Shown: positions 51,306-61,900 of the stretch, in pieces
How the letters are laid out: each line of letters begins with the position of its first letter
How positions within the stretch are numbered: position 1 is the first letter of the stretch
Origin: CAYNRA01 sp046293395
GTDB lineage: Bacteria > Bacteroidota > Bacteroidia > Cytophagales > Spirosomataceae
DNA: 64,000 nucleotides
Reading direction: 5' to 3'
NCBI GenBank assembly: GCA_046293395.1
Contig: JBKBOU010000002.1
Span: 620,001 to 684,000 of the forward strand
The notes under the pieces: model-generated
Seen by the model: the letters and a program-made list of their open reading frames with translations, nothing else
What the model was told of the DNA's origin: nothing
The model's database searches: none
Program-made: the position numbers and the translations under genes

Positions 51306-52088
51306 ATGAAAAAGTACCCTTTTCTTCTATTTTTTCTGCTGATTTCGACTCTCGAAATGGCACGTGTGACCATCATCAACGGACTAACACACATCCATTC
51401 TCTCAAACCAGGGAGTACAACAAAAGGGCAGTTAATTCTTCGAAATGACTCCAAAAAAGAGGCGCGTGTCGTCGTATATAAACAAGATTTATCGTCCATC
51501 TGTGACAAACAAATCGAGTATCTGGAAGAGGGCTCTCAACCTAGGAGTTTATCCAAAATGCTTCGGACTGTCGTCGATGAAAAAGTATTAGTTCCTCAGG
51601 AAGAATTTGTTTTACCTTACCTCATTGACACGCCCCCAAACCAATTAGAAAACGGAAGCTATTGGTCTGTATTAATGGTGGAAGTCGTTGACCCCGTACG
51701 AGAAGAACAAGCAAATGGCCTGATTGTCAATTCATTGGTTCGGTACGCAGTTCAAATCATTGGGCATTTAGGAACTTACCAAAGCCCAATTCTCGAAATT
51801 CTTAAAATTGATGCCAAAGATTTGGATAAATCAGTGAAAACACTGCAAGTACAAGTAAAGAATACACAGCTTTACATGGCGACAAGCAAGGCAATATTGG
51901 AGTTATATGACACCACTGGCAAAAAAATAAAGACAGTAAAAAGTCTTGACAAAAAGATTTATCCCAATAGCTGTACGCAGTTTGAGCTGCAATTTACAGA
52001 CATCCCAAAAGGAAAATACGCATGTATTTTATTGGTCGATAATGGACGTGATATGTTTGGTTCAAACGTAACCATCGACGTCGATTAA
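51306..52088 (+). CDS. Periplasmic chaperone-like protein of the fibre cluster
   Basis: 260 residues with a signal peptide (to about residue 18). It is predicted as two Ig-like beta-sandwich domains: residues ~20-145 (VTIINGLTHIHSLKPGSTTKGQL, LILRNDSKKEARVVVYKQD, then YWSVLMVEVVDP) and ~155-260 (QVQVKNTQLYMATSKAILEL, GKYACILLVDN). This layout and the strand pattern recall PapD-type or DUF916-like chaperones, though the invariant Arg/Lys pair cannot be placed with certainty. Its position before the large barrel protein supports the role. The next gene begins right after its stop. Confidence 0.65.
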   Translation: MKKYPFLLFFLLISTLEMARVTIINGLTHIHSLKPGSTTKGQLILRNDSKKEARVVVYKQDLSSICDKQIEYLEEGSQPRSLSKMLRTVVDEKVLVPQEEFVLPYLIDTPPNQLENGSYWSVLMVEVVDPVREEQANGLIVNSLVRYAVQIIGHLGTYQSPILEILKIDAKDLDKSVKTLQVQVKNTQLYMATSKAILELYDTTGKKIKTVKSLDKKIYPNSCTQFELQFTDIPKGKYACILLVDNGRDMFGSNVTIDVD

Positions 52089-52089
52089 A

Positions 52090-54804
52090 TTGAACTATTT
52101 GAATGTGAGATACTTATATCTACTTCTTTTTTTTATACCCTTTTGCACCTCAGCTCAATTCTCGCCGCAGGTACAGGTGACACCGTACCCCAAAGAAATT
52201 CAACCGGGCGGCTATCAAACTCTTTTTTTTACGATTTCTCATTTTATCGATGGTGACTCAACCGCTCTTGAGCTCCCCTCTACCTGGCGCGTCGTAACAA
52301 GCCGAAAACAAGAAAAAGAGAATAAAACGGTTTTCATGTACACTTTTTCGGTGGATGGTACAGCTCCATCCGGAAACCACAATCTTTATTTCTTGCTTTT
52401 CAGACAAGGTTTTAAAATTGCGGAAGAAAAAATACCTGTCACTATATCCCACGTTCGAAAAATCGAAATCAGCCCCGTCAGTTTACCTGAATATGTGCAA
52501 GAAGGAAACGCATTAACGATTGACTATATCATTCAAAATCAAGGAAATACAACCGAAAAACTACGTGTATTTACAAATTATGGGGAAGTGAAATCAGGGA
52601 CAGATTCCCTGGAACTTGCTCCATTTTCATCTGTAACGGTTAGTGTTCGGCAACGTATTCCGGTCACGAATAACCCCTCTTGGAAAGTAAATTCGGATTT
52701 AATTTTGCGTTCCAAAAGTGACCCCACTCCTATTTATCATTTTGTATCAACACCTGTTTACAGCACACAACAGAAGAAAAACGACCCGTATTACCGCTAC
52801 CCGATTCAAGCAGGGTTTGCCTTTTTAAGTTTTTCTATCAACGGAATACGGAGAAATACCTACCAATATTTGGCTACGGGCTCAGGTCATATTGATACAA
52901 AGAACAATCATTTGCTGCAATTTACGGTTCGTGGACCAAACCAAATTGCATTCCCGACCATTGGTAGCTATGATGAATACAATGCTACTTGGGAGTATAA
53001 AAAGACGACCAAAGTACAAGTCGGTGATTACACCAACCGAGTCAATCAACTGATGGAATTTAGTAGATTTGGCAGGGGCGCACGTTTGGATCATACGTTT
53101 TCGAAAAAATTATCTGCTGGAGTTTTCTACCAACAAGCCCGGTTTTTCCCGACCCAACGCGATATTTCAGGCGGGAGCGTTCAGTACCAAGTACTTCCTT
53201 CTTTGCAACTAACATTCGACGTTTTATCCAAGCAATTCATTCAAAATACAAATAGTAACTGGCAGCGCGCGAATATTGCCGGAGTGACGGGGGTCGTCAA
53301 GAGAGAAAACCTCCACTTAGAATCTCAAGTATCTGTTAGTCAATCAAATACAACTATTGACCTTGGTTTATATACCCGTTTGGATTACCGATTTAAGAAA
53401 CTTTCCGTGTATAATGAAACCATTTATGCGGGTAAAAATTACTTTGGCTTTTACACAAATAGTCAGTTATTTATCAATAATTTGAGCTATCAAGTTCATC
53501 CAAAACTAAACGTGGGTCTGTCGAGTAACATCACACGATTAAACCCAAGTTTGGACGTGCTTGTCTTCAATACGTCGCCATTTAGTTCGACGAATATGGT
53601 ATTTTTGAGTTATCAGCCCAATTACAAACAACAATTATTTGTAAACTATACTTTACAGGAAAGGGAAGACAGACAAATGCCGGCGACGTTCCATTTTAAG
53701 GAAGATTTTGGAAATATTTCGTACCAACTGAATACAGAGAAATGGCGTTTATTCGCGCAAGGGCGGTATGGAAATGCCCAGAATTTATTGTTGTCTTCGG
53801 ATATTTCTATCCCTAAAAAATCGGGAAGTTTTTTGTCAAGACCTGCAACTCGTGTGCTAAAAGGGGTGTGGTTGGAAGGCTATTTTGAATACCAGCGAAC
53901 CAATAAATTTGACGAAAACAACATCACGCAAAATTTGTACTTTTACGGTGGTGGCGTACAGGCCAATTTATACAGAAAAGTGAGTCTTATGCTCAATTAC
54001 AGAAGCAATTTTGCTCCCGACGAGCTTTTTCAACAGCGTAGTTTCTTGGATGCTTCTTTGCAGTTTGAAACCAATAACCACCGTTTGAGCATTACTTCAG
54101 GTCGTGTATTTGTTCCTATTGCAGGGGCGCAAGCACAAAACACGCAGTTTTTTCAATTACGTTACACTTGGCGCATCAACGCACCTTTTGCCAAACGAAA
54201 AGATTTGGGACAGTTAAAAGGGCGAATCACCGGAAAAGACATCCAGCGAGACGGCTTATTGGTTAAGTTAGGACCTTATCGAACCGTCACGGATATGAAC
54301 GGGTATTTCACGTTTCAACATATTCCACCGGATGCCTATTTTTTGAGTTTAGAGCATTCTGACCAACTCATTGGCTATAAGCCGACAATCAAAACGCCGC
54401 ATCGCGTGGTGATACAACCAGACACTGTATATACGATGCGGCTGGAGATGGTCAAGACAGGAAGCATACAAGGTGCTGTACAAGTAGTTGAGTCCAAGAG
54501 AAACGAAGAAATCGAATTGACGAAAGAAAAACCGTTGTTATTGGCAAAATTGTACAACGAAAAAGAATCTCATATAACCCAAGTGAGAAAAGATAACACG
54601 TTTTCTTTCAAAGAAGTTACGCCAGGAAATTGGACAGTCAAGGTGATTGTTTCTACACATACAGACAAGTACGAAGTAGTGGAGAACGATAATCCAGTTT
54701 ATGTAGAACCTGAGAAAGAAGTGGGTATTGACTTTGCGATTCGTTCACTTGAAAAACGTATCTTTTTTACGGGGAAAGACTTTTTTGTAACTACCAAGAA
54801 ATGA
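52090..54804 (+). CDS. Usher-like outer-membrane beta-barrel protein
   Basis: 904 residues, signal peptide to TSAQ (about 23). Residues ~25-235 are two periplasmic Ig-like/CARDB-like domains (IEISPVSLPEYVQEGNALTI); ~235-720 are dense amphipathic strands of a large barrel (LLQFTVRGPNQ, QVGDYTNRVNQLMEF, LYFYGGGVQANLY); ~725-904 are two carboxypeptidase-regulatory-like domains (GQLKGRITGKDIQRDG, TVTDMNGYFTFQHIPP). Length and domain order resemble a chaperone-usher pore, but no usher family motif is recognisable. Start is TTG 52090 or GTG 52105, 1 nt or 16 nt after the chaperone stop. It is coupled to the next subunit gene by ATGA at 54801. Confidence 0.7.
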   Translation: MNYLNVRYLYLLLFFIPFCTSAQFSPQVQVTPYPKEIQPGGYQTLFFTISHFIDGDSTALELPSTWRVVTSRKQEKENKTVFMYTFSVDGTAPSGNHNLYFLLFRQGFKIAEEKIPVTISHVRKIEISPVSLPEYVQEGNALTIDYIIQNQGNTTEKLRVFTNYGEVKSGTDSLELAPFSSVTVSVRQRIPVTNNPSWKVNSDLILRSKSDPTPIYHFVSTPVYSTQQKKNDPYYRYPIQAGFAFLSFSINGIRRNTYQYLATGSGHIDTKNNHLLQFTVRGPNQIAFPTIGSYDEYNATWEYKKTTKVQVGDYTNRVNQLMEFSRFGRGARLDHTFSKKLSAGVFYQQARFFPTQRDISGGSVQYQVLPSLQLTFDVLSKQFIQNTNSNWQRANIAGVTGVVKRENLHLESQVSVSQSNTTIDLGLYTRLDYRFKKLSVYNETIYAGKNYFGFYTNSQLFINNLSYQVHPKLNVGLSSNITRLNPSLDVLVFNTSPFSSTNMVFLSYQPNYKQQLFVNYTLQEREDRQMPATFHFKEDFGNISYQLNTEKWRLFAQGRYGNAQNLLLSSDISIPKKSGSFLSRPATRVLKGVWLEGYFEYQRTNKFDENNITQNLYFYGGGVQANLYRKVSLMLNYRSNFAPDELFQQRSFLDASLQFETNNHRLSITSGRVFVPIAGAQAQNTQFFQLRYTWRINAPFAKRKDLGQLKGRITGKDIQRDGLLVKLGPYRTVTDMNGYFTFQHIPPDAYFLSLEHSDQLIGYKPTIKTPHRVVIQPDTVYTMRLEMVKTGSIQGAVQVVESKRNEEIELTKEKPLLLAKLYNEKESHITQVRKDNTFSFKEVTPGNWTVKVIVSTHTDKYEVVENDNPVYVEPEKEVGIDFAIRSLEKRIFFTGKDFFVTTKK

Positions 54805-55331
54805 AATATTCGTTAATTACGCTTCTTTTTTTCTGTTTTAATGGATTGCTACATGCGCAAACCGCCAATGTGACGGTAAACTTAACATTTCCGAGCGTTG
54901 CTTTGCTGGATGTAGAGCCTAATACAGAGAATATCAGTTTTACGTTGTCTGCTCCAACAGATGCAGGCCAAGCTATCCAGACGGTGGCTTCCAACTCAAG
55001 TAAATGGTTGAATTTTAGTTCTGCGGTGGGTATTGGTGTAACCAGAAGAATTACGGCGCAATATACAGGCACATTGCCCGCTGGAGTAGGCATTACCTTA
55101 TCAACAGCCAATTATGTAGGAAGTGGCGCGGGGACATTGGGTACGGCTGTACCAATTATTACATTGAGCACAGCAGCGCAAACCATTGTAAATTCGATTG
55201 GCGGAGCCTTTACAGGAAATGGAGGAAGTACCGGATATAACCTTACATTTGCGCCTATACTCTTGGATTATGCCTCGCTTCGAAGCCAGTCAGCGACGAT
55301 AACTGTTATTTACACCCTCATTGATAATTGA
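54801..55331 (+). CDS. Small secreted beta-protein, putative second fibre subunit
   Basis: 176 residues, signal peptide to LHAQ (about 19), no cysteine in the mature part. It begins VTVNLTFPSVALLDVE and ends ITVIYTLIDN, and aligns with the 50577 product over its full length (GTLGT-V, ITLSTAAQTIVNSIGGAFTG, NLTF, YASLR). It is therefore a paralogous subunit. Its ATG overlaps the usher-like stop (ATGA). Probable minor or adaptor subunit; no known family is recognised. Confidence 0.75.
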   Translation: MKYSLITLLFFCFNGLLHAQTANVTVNLTFPSVALLDVEPNTENISFTLSAPTDAGQAIQTVASNSSKWLNFSSAVGIGVTRRITAQYTGTLPAGVGITLSTANYVGSGAGTLGTAVPIITLSTAAQTIVNSIGGAFTGNGGSTGYNLTFAPILLDYASLRSQSATITVIYTLIDN

Positions 55332-55332
55332 T

Positions 55333-55812
55333 ATGCGGATTATTTTTCTTTTACTTTTTTTTGCTGTACACATACATATCTCTGCACAAGGAATTGGGGC
55401 TTCGCCGAGCAGTTGGAACCCCGTGATTCCAAATACCTTTCTTACCGAAGCGGGCGCGAACTATGCGGGGTCGGGCGAAAGTCCAGCGAACCAAACCTCC
55501 TTGAGTTTCTCGGTTGCTATTTTAAATTCTTATCGCGTATCTGTCCGTAAAGTAGATACAGACTGGAACGCCAATATTGGTTTGTTTGTACGCAGAACAG
55601 GCGATGGAGGGGGGTTACTTTCAGGAAGTGCGGGGGGACTCACTTATATTCAATTGACAGGAAGCAATCAAACCTTTTTTACATTTAGTACCGGGCTTTC
55701 TCTTTTGGGTATCGGCACAATCCCTGTACAATATGCCATCAACGGGTTATCCGTACTTATTCCTGCGAAAACATACACCACAACGGTTGTTTACACCATT
55801 TCGAATAATTAA
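55333..55812 (+). CDS. Small secreted beta-protein, putative third or tip subunit
   Basis: 159 residues, signal peptide to SAQ (about 19), no cysteine. It shares the ending TTVVYTISNN with the other two small proteins but not their N-terminal VALLD strand; the interior (SFSVAILNSYRVSVRK, IPVQYAINGLSVLIPAKTY) resembles the spore-coat-U-type subunit core. Lack of the N-terminal strand is what one would expect of a tip subunit, but this is speculation. It begins 1 nt after the preceding stop and is last in the cluster. Confidence 0.7.
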   Translation: MRIIFLLLFFAVHIHISAQGIGASPSSWNPVIPNTFLTEAGANYAGSGESPANQTSLSFSVAILNSYRVSVRKVDTDWNANIGLFVRRTGDGGGLLSGSAGGLTYIQLTGSNQTFFTFSTGLSLLGIGTIPVQYAINGLSVLIPAKTYTTTVVYTISNN

Positions 55813-55928
55813 ACGAAATTCACACTTTATTGGACAATAGAAAGAACCATGACAAGAAAGAGCCGAAAATGAATGGATTTCAAGATAACTCGTTCATTTT
55901 TAGCCTAAATTCTGCTGATATAACTTTA

Positions 55929-55936
55929 TAATCTTG
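55929..55936 (+). promoter_or_regulatory. Possible -7 element of glyA
   Basis: TAATCTTG differs by one base from TAnnTTTG and lies 53 nt upstream of the glyA start at 55989. Confidence 0.3.
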
Positions 55937-55988
55937 TAAATTTACCGTTTTAATAAGCTATAATTTTTCATCTTATCATCTTCTTGAC

Positions 55989-57281
55989 ATGTCAGTAGAA
56001 ACTGCATTGTATCGTGATACAGAGGTATTTGACCTCATCCAAAAAGAGCATCATCGCCAATTGCATGGCATTGAGCTTATTGCTTCAGAGAACTTCACTT
56101 CTCCACAAGTGATGGAGGCAGCAGGGAGTGTTTTAACCAATAAATACGCAGAGGGCCTACCAGGTAAACGATACTACGGAGGTTGCGAAGTGGTGGATGT
56201 CGTGGAACAATTGGCCATCGATCGTCTAAAAAAGCTATTTAATTTAACTTGGGCAAATGTGCAACCGCACTCAGGAGCACAAGCTAACATGGCCGTTTTT
56301 CTAGCCTGCTTACAGCCAGGAGATAAGATTTTAGGATTTAATTTAGCGCATGGAGGTCATTTATCTCATGGCTCTCCCGTGAATATTTCAGGAAAATATT
56401 TCCAACCTTTCTTTTACGGCGTTGAGAAAGAAACAGGTCTCATTGATTGGGATAAAGTAGAACAAACGGCTGTTCAAGAAAAACCGAAACTTATCATTTG
56501 TGGCGCTTCTGCCTACTCTCGTGACTGGGATTACGCGCGCCTTCGTGCCATTGCAGACCAAGTAGGCGCTATCCTTCTTGCCGATATTTCACACCCATCT
56601 GGGTTAATCGCTAAAGGGTTACTCAACGACCCGTTTGACCATTGCCATATCGTAACGACCACAACACACAAAACCCTTCGAGGAACACGTGGTGGCGTCA
56701 TCATGATGCGCAATGACTTTGAAAATCCATTCGGAATTACAACTCCGAAAGGAAAAGTCCGGATGATGTCTTCCTTGCTTGACTCAGGCGTTTTTCCAGG
56801 AACACAAGGTGGTCCACTTGAGCATATCATCGCTGCCAAAGCGGTTGCTTTTGGAGAAGCTCTTTCTGATAATTTCTATCACTACGCTGTACAAGTACAA
56901 AAAAATGCCAAAGTGATGGCGAATGCATTCCTTGAAAAAGGATACCAAGTAATTTCTGGAGGAACAGATAACCACTTGATGCTCATCGACTTGAGCTCAA
57001 AAGGTTGGACTGGAAAGTTAGCAGAAAACACGCTTATCAAAGCAGATATTACAGTAAATAAAAACATGGTTCCGTTTGATGCTCAGCCCGCTATGACAAC
57101 CTCCGGAATGCGTGTAGGAACAGCTGCCATGACAACACGTGGCTTGGTTGAAGACGATATGATTCGTATCGTTGATTTAATTGACCGAGTTCTTTGCAAC
57201 CACGATAATGACCAAGTCATCGCTTCTGTCAGAGGGGAAGTCAACGAATGGATGTTGAATTATCCTTTGTTTACCTATTGA
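55989..57281 (+). CDS. glyA: Serine hydroxymethyltransferase
   Basis: 430 residues, PLP enzyme. Typical segments: HGIELIASENFTSPQVMEA, NKYAEGLPGKRYYGGCEVVD, NVQPHSGAQANMAVF and the PLP lysine (K228) in TTTHKTLRGTRGG. Converts serine and tetrahydrofolate to glycine and methylene-THF, the main one-carbon source. Length is normal for bacteria. Monocistronic, ending in a strong palindromic terminator. Confidence 0.97.
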   Translation: MSVETALYRDTEVFDLIQKEHHRQLHGIELIASENFTSPQVMEAAGSVLTNKYAEGLPGKRYYGGCEVVDVVEQLAIDRLKKLFNLTWANVQPHSGAQANMAVFLACLQPGDKILGFNLAHGGHLSHGSPVNISGKYFQPFFYGVEKETGLIDWDKVEQTAVQEKPKLIICGASAYSRDWDYARLRAIADQVGAILLADISHPSGLIAKGLLNDPFDHCHIVTTTTHKTLRGTRGGVIMMRNDFENPFGITTPKGKVRMMSSLLDSGVFPGTQGGPLEHIIAAKAVAFGEALSDNFYHYAVQVQKNAKVMANAFLEKGYQVISGGTDNHLMLIDLSSKGWTGKLAENTLIKADITVNKNMVPFDAQPAMTTSGMRVGTAAMTTRGLVEDDMIRIVDLIDRVLCNHDNDQVIASVRGEVNEWMLNYPLFTY

Positions 57282-57301
57282 TTTTTCTAGTTTATGGCAT
57301 A

Positions 57302-57333
57302 AAAAAAGGTCTCGACATGTCGAGACCTTTTTT
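57302..57333. terminator. Perfect palindromic bidirectional terminator
   Basis: 16-nt arm AAAAAAGGTCTCGACA followed directly by its reverse complement. Serves glyA and the convergent dehydrogenase gene. Confidence 0.92.
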
Positions 57334-57348
57334 GCATTTTATCGAATA

Positions 57349-58770
57349 TCAAAGAGGAACAACCCGAACAACCATGCCAGGGTCTTCAACTCCGATGTAC
57401 ATGAATCCATCTTGTCCCATCACAACAGAACGCATTCTTCCGCTATTCGGTAATAATTTTTCTTCTCCAACGATTTTTCCGTCCTTGACAATACAGCGGT
57501 TCAAGTATTTGAAACGAAGAGAGCCTGCAACCAAGTCGCCCTTCCAGTTCGGGTATTTGTCTGACGTCACGAATGTCATTCCGCTTGGAGCAATGGAAGG
57601 AATCCAATAAATTTCTGGCTGCTCCATACCTTCTTTTTCTGTTAGATTGGTAAATGCCTTTCCGTCGTAATTAATCCCGTACGAAATAACAGGCCAACCG
57701 TAATTTTTCCCTTTTTCAACGACATTCACTTCATCACCACCTCTTGGCCCGTGTTCATGTGCCCAAATTTCGTTTCTACCTGCATGGTAATAAACACCTT
57801 GTGGGTTTCTGTGTCCATACGAATAAATCGAAGGACGCGCACCTGCCGTTTTCACGAAAGGATTGTCCGTAGGTATCGTTCCATCTGATTTTATCCGGTG
57901 GATTTTTCCTGCATCACTCGACAGACTTTGTGGGTTTTCAGCTTGATTTCCGCGGTCTCCGACAGAGAAATATAAGAAACCGGCTTTATCAAAGACAATG
58001 CGCGAACCGTAGTGATGTCTCGCACGCGACCAAGGCTCGGCAACAAAAATATCTTTGCCATTTACCAATGCCCCATTTTCTAATTTTGCTTTGAAAATCG
58101 CCGTTGTTGCTACTGTCTGATTTCCTTCTTTTTTCCCCTTCGAGTAAGACAAATAGATAAAACCATTTTTAGCAAAAGCGGGGTCAATGGCTACATCCAG
58201 TAAGCCTCCTTGCCCTTCCGCAACTACTTGGGGCGTTCCAGAAACGATTTTCTTTTCTCCAGCCCGATTTACCCAGTGCAATGCACCAGCCCGATCGGTT
58301 ACTAATAAATCGCCGTTCGGTAACTGAGCAATACCCCACGGGCTCGACAAGCCTGTCAGGACGGTATCTAAACGAACCGACCCAGAAGCAGCTTCATATA
58401 CGTTTGAAGTTGGTTTTGATGAAAACTGGTACTGATTGACCGTCGCCAATTTTTCTACAATCAAACCAGCCAATGCGTCTATTTCTTCCGCGCTGATGAC
58501 CTCCTTCCAAGCGGGCATACCGTAATCCAAAGAACCATTTGTAATACTTTGAATCAATTGCTGTTTTTCGTTGCCGTACTTCCACTTCCGATCAACAAAC
58601 ATCTCTACTTTTTCTCCATGACAACCGGAGCAATACTGCTTGTAAATGGCTTCTGGCTCGCCCTCTACCGCCGACAAACGCGTCGCCACAGCGGGTTCTT
58701 CTACCTTCGTACAGAACGTCCAGGCAAAGATGGAGGCTGCCCCCAATAAACCAAACGATTTTAGTAACAT
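57349..58770 (-). CDS. Cytochrome c / PQQ-dependent sugar dehydrogenase-like protein
   Basis: 473 residues with an N-terminal hydrophobic signal (a possible lipobox around WTFC). A c-type heme domain follows (CSGCH about 47-51, with Met axial ligand likely in DYGMPAW). From about residue 125 a six-bladed glucose/sorbosone-dehydrogenase propeller (LTGLSSPWGIAQLPNGDLLV, HHYGSRIVFDKAGFLYFSVGDRG, YSYGHRNPQG, HEHGPRGGDEVN). It should oxidise a sugar or alcohol in the periplasm and pass electrons to the fused heme. Divergent from porU. Confidence 0.9.
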   Translation of the reverse strand: MLLKSFGLLGAASIFAWTFCTKVEEPAVATRLSAVEGEPEAIYKQYCSGCHGEKVEMFVDRKWKYGNEKQQLIQSITNGSLDYGMPAWKEVISAEEIDALAGLIVEKLATVNQYQFSSKPTSNVYEAASGSVRLDTVLTGLSSPWGIAQLPNGDLLVTDRAGALHWVNRAGEKKIVSGTPQVVAEGQGGLLDVAIDPAFAKNGFIYLSYSKGKKEGNQTVATTAIFKAKLENGALVNGKDIFVAEPWSRARHHYGSRIVFDKAGFLYFSVGDRGNQAENPQSLSSDAGKIHRIKSDGTIPTDNPFVKTAGARPSIYSYGHRNPQGVYYHAGRNEIWAHEHGPRGGDEVNVVEKGKNYGWPVISYGINYDGKAFTNLTEKEGMEQPEIYWIPSIAPSGMTFVTSDKYPNWKGDLVAGSLRFKYLNRCIVKDGKIVGEEKLLPNSGRMRSVVMGQDGFMYIGVEDPGMVVRVVPL

Positions 58771-58935
58771 AATTTCGATGAATTAAAATGAATAGGTTTT
58801 AATGCGCTATTTTGGCATTTTTAAACAAAATTGAACATTTTACGTAGATTATACAATACTACCACGACATACACGTGTTTTATTTCGTTTAATGGAAGGA
58901 GTTTATCCACTTATTATTTACTTGTCTATGTTTTT

Positions 58936-61900
58936 ATGATGTACTTGTGCTTGCTTTTTTGTCAACAACAAAAAAACCTCCTCCGATGGGTGATTTATTT
59001 GGGTGCGTCATGGGTATTCTTCATACCGTCTTTTGGGCAAGAAAAAGTAATTTCGCCGCCATTTCAGTCTGGAAAATGGTATAAAATAGGAATTACAAAA
59101 ACGGGAATCCACCGGATTGATGCTGCCTTTCTAAAGAAAAATGGTTTGCCCCAGCATATACTTTCCTCCGAAAAACTAGCACTTTTTGGGGCATCTCCAG
59201 AACTTTTACCTCAACGTATTGAACCCGGTGACGTTCCACGTACAAAATGGCAAGAAGTCCCTTTGAAATTTCAGATAGTCCGGCGACAAAAACAAGCGCT
59301 CTTTTTTGCCGAATCTCCCCATCAAGTACATTGGGATAGCACTTCCAAACAGTTTTCTCACCAGCTACATCCCTACACAGATACCACCTATTATTATCTG
59401 CAAATAGAAGGTGAAACGCCCCCCAAACGTATTCTCCCCGCCTCCCCGACTTCCCGTTCTTCGAATATGAAAAATAAGTATATCGACTATGTTTTTGAGG
59501 AAAAAGAATACCAAAACTTAGTTCGTTCAGGTAGAAATTGGGTGGGCGATTACATGTCATCAAGTTTGCCCAATCGTAGTTTTTCGCTCAAACTACCCGG
59601 TTACATTCCCAATAGTCCGATTCAATTTACTTCGTCTGTCGTAGGTGCGTCTCCGTCTAATTCTGCTCAACTTTTTCTTGCGCTAAACGAACAACCTGCC
59701 TTTGGTACACATACATTGGCTGCCATCGGAAATGGCCGATACGACCGACGAGGAAACACCTCTATTCGTACATTTACAACGGCAGCGACACAAATAAATC
59801 CGACACTTCGTTACACATTTCAAGGCGCACAAGGTGGCGTGTATATTGATTATTTCGGGATTCAATTTGAGCGTATTCTTTCGTTCGGAGAGGAACAAAC
59901 ACTCGTTCAACTTCCGTCAGAAATGCAACCGTATCAATTGGCTATTGAAGGCACAATTCCAGGCAATGCGCACATCTGGGAGGTCACTCATCCATTTACG
60001 AGTACAGAAATACAGAATTTCACTCATTTGGAACATACAGGGCAAGAGAACAAAAAATTCATCCTGTTTACAACAGAACAAGTACATGAAATACCTTCTT
60101 GCCAATCTATTGAACTAGCTTCGTTTCCTGAAACAGACAAGGAAATTCAGTTGCTCATCATCAGTCCAAAAAAATGGATAGACCAAGCAGAACGTCTGCA
60201 AAAATACCGAGAAACAGAAGGGATTACCGGTGTAGTTTGGGATTTAGAAGCCGTATATACTCATTTTTCGGGTGGACTGCCCGACCCAACCGCACTCCGT
60301 AATTTGGCACGTTGGTATTGGAAAAAACATCCCGAAACGTTTTCGTATTTGCTGTTGATGGGCGATGCCACGTATGATTATAAAAATCATCTGCAATTTC
60401 CGACGTTACCGCCCTTTGTTCCTACGTATCAAAGCCGTGAAAGTCTCGAACCCATTTACAGTTATTCATCCGATGATTACTTCGGTTTTTTGGAAGAGAC
60501 AGAAGGCGAATGGCGGGAAGGTTCGCGTATCAATGGAAACTGGATTTCTTTTCCGCAGGGAAACCACACACTCGACATCGGTATTGGAAGATTGCCCGTC
60601 ACAAGTTGGGAGGAAGCAAAACATACGGTTGATAAACTCATTGCCTATTCAGAGAAAAAAGAAGAAAACTACGGGCAAAAACGCATGATTTGGGCAGCAG
60701 ACGACGAAGATTTTGCCATTCATCAGCAAGATGCAGAACAGCTTTCCACGTATGTAGAGACACAGTTCCCTGGACTCAATCATCAAAAAATATACTTAGA
60801 TGCGTTTCCACAGACACAAACTGTGGGCGGAGAAAGAGTAGAAAAAGCAACACAAACGTTCCAAGAAAACATACAAGATGGTGCTTTATTTTTGAATTAC
60901 ACAGGGCATGGAAGCGAAGATATTTTGGCAAACGAACAGCTTTTCACCCGTGATTTGGTAGCGAACTGGCGGAATAAATCAAGCGCACCCATCTGGATTA
61001 CAGCTACTTGTGAATTTGGTAGGTTTGACAACCCCTCGTTGCAATCTGGCGCTGAGCAGCTAATCCTTTCTCCGATTGGCGGTGCAACAGGCTTGTTTAC
61101 AACGACACGACCGGTGTTTTCGAATACCAATTTTACGCTTAATTTTTCATTGTTGCGTGCCGTATTTGAGCAAAAAGAAGTGTATCTCGGCACTATTTTT
61201 AAACTAGCAAAAAATAACTCAACAGCAGGAGTTCTCAACAGAAACTTTACCCTATTGGGCGACCCAAGCGCTCGGCTCCCGTTGCCTTCCCAACGTATTC
61301 AATTTGCACCCAAACACGGGGAAATCCTCCGTTTACAGAAAGGCACACCCGTAAAAATTTCAGGAAAAACAGCGCAGCAAAAAGACGGAAAAGTACAAAT
61401 AGAAATACGGACATCGCCCAAAACAATGCAAACACTGGGAAATAAAACACCCATTTTTGCTTTCAAAGAGCAAGGAAAACTCGTCTTCAAAGCAGAATGG
61501 CAGATACGAAATGGCAATTTCGAAGGATTTGTTACGCTTCCTAGTCTATCCGAGTTAGGCATGACGGGAGAACTGACGGCATTTGCCCTATTCCCCGACG
61601 GACAACAAGAAGAAATCGGACAAATTGCGTGTCTATTTGAACAGGTTGCAGAGCAAAAAGAAGACAAAACACCTCCACAAATTTCGTTGAAGCGCCTAAG
61701 TTCACACCAATTTCAGGTTCGTTTTCAGGATAATAGTGGTATTTATTTAGGTTCATTATCTCGTGACACTTTGCAGCCCATGTATGCGATAAATGGAGGA
61801 AAATGGCAACGAATGAGTCAAAATTGGCAAGCAGATTCGTTGGGGAAATCAGTTTCGCAAAACCTGACTATCTCGGAAAACCCTGCTGAAATAGAGACCC

